Shown here: one piece after another, positions 60,077-64,000 of the stretch
Layout: each line of letters starts with the position of its first letter
How positions within the stretch are numbered: position 1 is the first letter of the stretch
Source of the DNA: Burkholderia sp. S171
GTDB lineage: Bacteria > Pseudomonadota > Gammaproteobacteria > Burkholderiales > Burkholderiaceae
NCBI RefSeq assembly: GCF_009766085.1
Contig: NZ_LMUF01000030.1
Coordinates: 625,533-689,532 of the forward strand
Direction: 5' to 3'
Length of the DNA stretch: 64,000 bases
Notes under the pieces: generated by a model
The model's database searches: none
What the model was told of the DNA's origin: nothing
The model's input: only the letters and a program-made list of their open reading frames with translations
Program-made: the position numbers and the translations under genes

Positions 60077-60865
60077 GTGAAACCAATTACCTCGCGGGAC
60101 AACCCGCTTTACAAGTGCTTAAAGGCGCTGGCTGGATCGACTGCGCAGCAGCGACGCAGCGGTCACGCTTTGCTCGAAGGGCTCCATCTTGCCAGCGCAT
60201 ATCTTGATGCGGCCGGACAGCCCGAGACGTGTGTCGTAACCGAGGGTGCGCTTCAACACGAAGAAGCGCGGCAGATCGTCGGGCGGCTTGATCCCGCGCA
60301 TGTTTATACGTTACCTGATGCTTTGTTCGGACAGCTATCGAGTGTCGTGCATGGTGTGGGGATGGTATTGCTGGTCGAGAAGCTTGAGCCATTGTTGCCT
60401 GAACGTATCGACGGGACGTGTTTGATTCTCGATGGCATTCAGGATGCCGGCAATGTCGGATCTATTTTGCGAAGTGCGGCAGCGGCTGGCGTTCGGCGCG
60501 TGTTTTGCGCGCCTGGGACGGTGTATGCGTGGTCATCGAAGGTGTTGCGGGCGGGTATGGGCGCACATTTCCTGCTTGGCATTTACGAAGATGTTGAACC
60601 AGCAGAATTGTTGTCCCGGCTTGACCCCGAGGTGCGCGTGACGATCACTGATTCGCACGGCGCGGAGGCGATCTACGATGCCGATTTGTCGGGCCCTGTG
60701 GCCTGGGTCATGGGCAATGAGGGCGCGGGCGTTTCGCCGTTCTGGCGTGACCACGCGACGCTTCGGGTGACGATTCCGCAGCCGGGGGGCATGGAGTCGT
60801 TGAATGTGGCGGCTGCTGCTGCGATTTGCATCTTCGAACAGTGCCGGCAGTCCCGCACGCGCTAG
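60077..60865 (+). CDS. SpoU/TrmH-family RNA 2'-O-methyltransferase
   Basis: SAM-dependent methylation of a ribose in rRNA or tRNA. 262 residues from a GTG at 60077. N-terminal L7Ae-like substrate domain (MKPITSRDNPLYKCLKALAGSTAQQRR... about 1-95), then the SPOUT knot: LDGIQDAGNVGSILRSAAAAGV (motif 1, Asn/Arg catalytic), VAWVMGNEGAGVSPFW (motif 2) and VTIPQPGGMESLNVAAAAAICIFE (motif 3). Closest to rlmB/YsgA-like enzymes; exact position methylated unknown. The start is 11 bases after rnhB, with no clear ribosome binding site. Confidence 0.92.
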   Translation: MKPITSRDNPLYKCLKALAGSTAQQRRSGHALLEGLHLASAYLDAAGQPETCVVTEGALQHEEARQIVGRLDPAHVYTLPDALFGQLSSVVHGVGMVLLVEKLEPLLPERIDGTCLILDGIQDAGNVGSILRSAAAAGVRRVFCAPGTVYAWSSKVLRAGMGAHFLLGIYEDVEPAELLSRLDPEVRVTITDSHGAEAIYDADLSGPVAWVMGNEGAGVSPFWRDHATLRVTIPQPGGMESLNVAAAAAICIFEQCRQSRTR

Positions 60866-61262
60866 GGGCGGTAGCGTGAGCTTGTCCGCGGATAGCGCGG
60901 GGTGTCCCTCGGGCAGATCAGTCACTGGTGGCGAAGCGTGTCAGAACCTGTGTTCGGAGAAGGAGGGTTTCAAACATCGGTGGTTCTGGCGAGCACCGTG
61001 CTTTTGGGGCACCCAAGTATTGAAACTGCACGCTGTGGACACTTAGGGTAGCGTGTTTTGAAAGCGTTTTCTTTGCTTCGTTTCTTTGCCGCTTTGGGCA
61101 AAGAAATGACGTGCCGCCACGCACAGTGGCTAACAGTGATAAAGAGAACAGCCAACTCGAGCAGACCACTAAGGCCGAAAGCAGCACCCCGGCAAGACCC
61201 CCGACCGCCGCCCCCCAGAGCCCAGCCCCCCCAAAAAACCCGTCCACCGGCGCGAGCAAAAC
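60866..61262. other. Intergenic region between the methyltransferase and ppsR genes
   Basis: About 400 bases where the two genes converge. It contains a hairpin element (61081-61106) described below and a C-rich plus strand at 61183-61232. An 82-residue frame at 61058-61306 is not credible: it runs through the hairpin and the C-rich tract and ends in ppsR. No other gene was seen. Confidence 0.4.
61055..61150 (+). repeat. Burkholderia-type extragenic hairpin repeat
   Basis: TTTCTTTGCC (61081-61090) and GGCAAAGAAA (61097-61106) form a perfect 10-bp stem with loop GCTTTG. The flanks read TTTGAAAGCGTTTTCTTTGC before and CGCACAGTGGCTAACAGTGA after. From memory, very similar sequences, with TTTCTTTGCC/GGCAAAGAAA and CGCACAGGGG..ACGCTGAT, recur between genes in many Burkholderia-group genomes, but the copy number here cannot be seen. 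Confidence 0.5.
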
Positions 61263-62081
61263 CTAGTAATACGAAGGCCGCTCCAACCGAATCTCCTGAA
61301 GGATAGTCGTCGCGATTTCCTCAATCGACTTATGCGTCGACGATAACCACTTGACCCCTTCGCGCTTCATCATTGCCTCGGCTTCATTGATCTCATAGCG
61401 GCAATTCTCCGGCGCCGCATACTTGCTCCCTGGCCGCCGCTCGTTGCGAATCTCTGCCAGCCGCTGCGGATCGATCGACAAGCCGAACATCTTGTCCCGA
61501 TACGGCATCAACGGCGTAGGCAACCGCCCACGCTCAAAATCCTCGGGAATCAACGGATAATTCGCGGCTTTAACACCGTACTGCATCGCCAGATAAAGTG
61601 ACGTCGGCGTCTTGCCGCTGCGCGATACACCGACCAAAATCACATCGGCATCGGACAGATTGCGATTCGACTGGCCGTCGTCGTGCGCCAGCGAAAAATT
61701 GATCGCCTCGATCCGGTTCTTGTACTCCTCCGTATCGGCGTTCTGGTGAACCCGGCCCATCGCGTGCGTCGACTTGATGTCGAGTTCCAGTTCCAGCGGC
61801 TCGATAAACGTCTGGAACATGTTCAGCACCAGCGCATTGGAGCGCCGCACAATCTCGTTCGACGCGCTGTCTACCAGCGTGGTGAACACAATCGGCCGAC
61901 GGCCGTCGAGCGACACTGCCTCGTTGATCTTCGCGATGGTCGCATGCGCCTTCTCGGTCGAATCGACAAACGGCACGCGCACGAGCCGGAATTTCTGGTC
62001 GAACTGGGACAGGATCGAATGCGCGAATGTCTCGGCAGTGATCCCGGTGCCATCGGAAACGATGAATACGGTAGGCGGCAT
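61263..62081 (-). CDS. ppsR: PEP synthase regulatory protein (bifunctional kinase/pyrophosphorylase)
   Basis: ADP-dependent kinase that inactivates PEP synthase by phosphorylating a threonine next to the catalytic His, and reverses this with phosphate. 272 residues. N-terminal [27 protein letters not shown], then the P-loop GVSRSGKT at 151-158, [31 protein letters not shown] and the C-terminal [25 protein letters not shown]. It is divergent from its target ppsA, a typical arrangement. Confidence 0.96.
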   Translation of the reverse strand: MPPTVFIVSDGTGITAETFAHSILSQFDQKFRLVRVPFVDSTEKAHATIAKINEAVSLDGRRPIVFTTLVDSASNEIVRRSNALVLNMFQTFIEPLELELDIKSTHAMGRVHQNADTEEYKNRIEAINFSLAHDDGQSNRNLSDADVILVGVSRSGKTPTSLYLAMQYGVKAANYPLIPEDFERGRLPTPLMPYRDKMFGLSIDPQRLAEIRNERRPGSKYAAPENCRYEINEAEAMMKREGVKWLSSTHKSIEEIATTILQEIRLERPSYY

Positions 62082-62698
62082 CGGCGTTGAAGGTCGTGAA
62101 ATTACGTGAAATGAATTGAAGGTGATTATGGTCGAATAATGGGGCGATCAGTCGACTAAACGGATTGACGGAAAAGGCCCGAGTATCAGCCCCCATTGAC
62201 GTCGCGAGGGGCACGCCGTCAGGCTGACAACGCCAAACTAAGCATCCACTAAAACACCCGATGTGCGCCGCCACACCATCCGCGTGTGAAGGGTCTCATT
62301 ACGCAGCGCTTTTATGCCCCGCGATGAAACATTTCCCGGAGTTAGCACGGTAGAATAGCGGCAACCTGTTCGATAAGCAATTGCGGACGATTAATCATCG
62401 ATTCACGGAAGTTACCGCCCATTCGTGCGTTTTCGAAACAAAACGTAGATTTTATGAGCAGTTTTAACCGATATCGATGTGTTTCGAAGTCGTGTTTTTC
62501 AGCATCGCAACGTGGTTTTGGATGGGCTCACGTTCCGGTAAATACACAACACGTCACGCCCCCACCGGCGCGTGGATCGAAACATGCGGCATGTGCTTAT
62601 CAAACAGGTTATGCAGGTTGCGGTACGCGCCCCTTATAAGCGCCGCCGCTTCGAGCCCACTTGCATGATCGTGAATTCCATCCACCTTAGGGGCTTAC
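62082..62698. promoter_or_regulatory. Divergent ppsR / ppsA intergenic region
   Basis: 617 bases, long for this genome. It holds AT-rich pieces around 62430-62540, candidate -10s such as TAGAAT (62351-62356) and TATAAG (62634-62639) without good partners, and AGGGG seven bases before the ppsA ATG. No gene or known riboswitch was recognised; small frames here look random. Confidence 0.4.
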
Positions 62699-64000
62699 AT
62701 GACTAACGAAGCTAACGTTGCAAAGGACCAAGCGTATGTAGTGCCATTCGAGCAGTTGCGAATGACTGACGTCGACATTGTCGGCGGCAAGAATGCGTCG
62801 CTCGGCGAGATGATCAGCCAGCTCGCCGAAGCCGGCGTGCAAGTGCCTACCGGTTTTGCGACCACGGCACAGGCATTTCGCGACTTCCTGCATCACAATA
62901 ACCTGACCGATCGCATCGCCAAGCGTCTCGAACTTTTCGACGTAGACGACGTAAAAGCCTTGGCCGAAGCCGGCAAGGAGATCCGTCAATGGATCGTCGA
63001 CGCGCCGATGCAACCGCGCCTCGAAGAATTGATCCGTAAAGGCTTCGACACGCTGCAAAACGGCTCGCCGGAAGAGCTGTCGTTCGCCGTGCGCTCTTCG
63101 GCGACCGCTGAAGACTTGCCGGATGCATCGTTCGCGGGTCAACAGGAAAGCTATCTGAATGTGGTCGGCATCGACGAAGTGCTTGACCGCATGAAGCACG
63201 TGTTCGCGTCGCTGTATAACGATCGCGCGATTTCGTATCGCGTGCACAAGGGCTTTACGCACGCTGAAGTCGCGTTGTCGGCCGGCGTGCAGCGCATGGT
63301 CCGCTCGGACGTGGGCGCAGCCGGTGTGATGTTCACGCTCGATACCGAGTCAGGCTTCAAGGACGCCGTGTTCATCACGTCGAGCTATGGCCTGGGCGAA
63401 ACGGTCGTGCAGGGCGCCGTGAACCCGGACGAGTTCTACGTCTTCAAGACCACGCTCGAACAAGGCAAGTACCCGATCATCCGCCGTTCAATTGGCTCGA
63501 AGCTCATCAAGATGGAATTCACGAACCCTGGCGAAGCTGGCCGCGTGAAGACCGTCGACGTGACGCACGAGCAACGTAACCGTTTCTCCATCACCGACGA
63601 AGACGTGATCCAGCTCGCGAAGTACGCGGTGATCATCGAAAAGCATTATCAGCGTCCGATGGATATCGAGTGGGGCAAGGACGGCCGCGACGGCAAGATC
63701 TTCATCCTCCAGGCACGTCCTGAAACGGTGAAGAGCCAGGCTGCGGGCAAGGCCGAAATGCGCTTCAAGCTGAAGGGCCAGTCAAACGTGCTGGCCACGG
63801 GCCGCGCGATCGGCCAGAAGATTGGCGCAGGACCGGTGCGCGTGATTCACGATCCGTCAGAGATGGATCGCGTTCAGCCCGGCGACGTGCTGGTGGCCGA
63901 CATGACCGACCCGAACTGGGAGCCGGTGATGAAGCGTGCATCAGCGATCGTGACCAATCGTGGCGGACGCACCTGCCACGCGGCCATCATCGCGCGTGAA
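62699..64000 (+). CDS. ppsA: Phosphoenolpyruvate synthase, N-terminal part
   Basis: Makes PEP from pyruvate and ATP for gluconeogenesis. Open from the ATG 62699 to the window end (434 codons of about 795 expected); the C-terminal half lies outside. Visible are the ATP-grasp N-domain ([98 protein letters not shown]) and the phosphohistidine domain with [13 protein letters not shown], whose His (residue 427) carries the phosphate and whose preceding Thr is the site controlled by PpsR. Confidence 0.97.
   Translation, partial: MTNEANVAKDQAYVVPFEQLRMTDVDIVGGKNASLGEMISQLAEAGVQVPTGFATTAQAFRDFLHHNNLTDRIAKRLELFDVDDVKALAEAGKEIRQWIVDAPMQPRLEELIRKGFDTLQNGSPEELSFAVRSSATAEDLPDASFAGQQESYLNVVGIDEVLDRMKHVFASLYNDRAISYRVHKGFTHAEVALSAGVQRMVRSDVGAAGVMFTLDTESGFKDAVFITSSYGLGETVVQGAVNPDEFYVFKTTLEQGKYPIIRRSIGSKLIKMEFTNPGEAGRVKTVDVTHEQRNRFSITDEDVIQLAKYAVIIEKHYQRPMDIEWGKDGRDGKIFILQARPETVKSQAAGKAEMRFKLKGQSNVLATGRAIGQKIGAGPVRVIHDPSEMDRVQPGDVLVADMTDPNWEPVMKRASAIVTNRGGRTCHAAIIARE

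Noticed and set aside
61058..61306. An 82-residue frame between the methyltransferase and ppsR genes
   Set aside because: Runs through the extragenic hairpin and the C-rich tract, yielding a Pro/Arg tail; ends within ppsR.

Overview
The window is an ordinary high-GC stretch of betaproteobacterial chromosome, almost certainly Burkholderiaceae (Paraburkholderia/Caballeronia/Burkholderia group). The grounds are the gene orders tsf-pyrH-frr-uppS-cdsA-dxr-rseP-bamA-skp-lpxD-fabZ-lpxA-lpxB-rnhB, smc-zipA-ligA-def and dapC-dapD-arsC-like-dapE-prmB, the divergent ppsR/ppsA pair, and several small proteins I associate with that family. No insertion sequence, prophage, CRISPR array, rRNA or tRNA gene was seen.

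Layout. 1-5.7 kb: the 3' end of a LysR-type regulator, a universal stress protein, a small internally duplicated membrane protein, isocitrate lyase, a DEAD-box RNA helicase with a Gly/Arg-rich tail, and an acyl-CoA-binding protein. 5.8-9.2 kb: a tightly overlapping run tsaB-rimI-uracil-DNA glycosylase-DUF1853. 9.2-13 kb (minus strand): the thiamin salvage genes thiM-thiE-thiD downstream of the lysophospholipid transporter gene lplT. 13.4-19 kb: alr, radA, a DUF2866-type small protein, an ABC-F ATPase (minus) and glutathione peroxidase. 19.3-23 kb: a three-gene sugar-acid module (GntR/FadR regulator, IlvD/Edd-type aldonate dehydratase, DapA-family lyase) with a candidate operator. 23-29 kb (minus): cardiolipin synthase, then the dapC/dapD/arsC-like/dapE/prmB group for lysine and diaminopimelate synthesis. 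29.6-37.4 kb: smc, zipA, ligA and def, for chromosome structure, division, DNA joining and protein maturation. 37.6-44.1 kb (minus): a 79-residue unknown, an RluF-like pseudouridine synthase with seven 40-residue repeats, glnD and map. 44.3-60.9 kb (plus): rpsB and tsf (translation), pyrH, frr, and the envelope cluster that makes undecaprenyl diphosphate, CDP-diacylglycerol, isoprenoid precursors, the outer-membrane assembly machine and lipid A, ending in rnhB and an rRNA/tRNA methyltransferase. 61-64 kb: ppsR (minus) divergent from ppsA, which runs off the window end.

Most of the sequence is core metabolism. The points most worth a second look are: the DUF1853 protein with a nuclease-like motif beside a DNA glycosylase; the 120-bp in-frame repeat array of the pseudouridine synthase; the internally duplicated membrane protein in an AT-rich pocket; the orphan sugar-acid module; the 79-residue protein with a ParB-like sequence patch; and unexplained intergenic structure near rpsB, aceA and ppsR/ppsA. 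I found no convincing new multi-gene system. All homology calls are from recognition of sequence and motifs, not from database searches. Start codons were re-chosen in many places from ribosome binding sites and family lengths.
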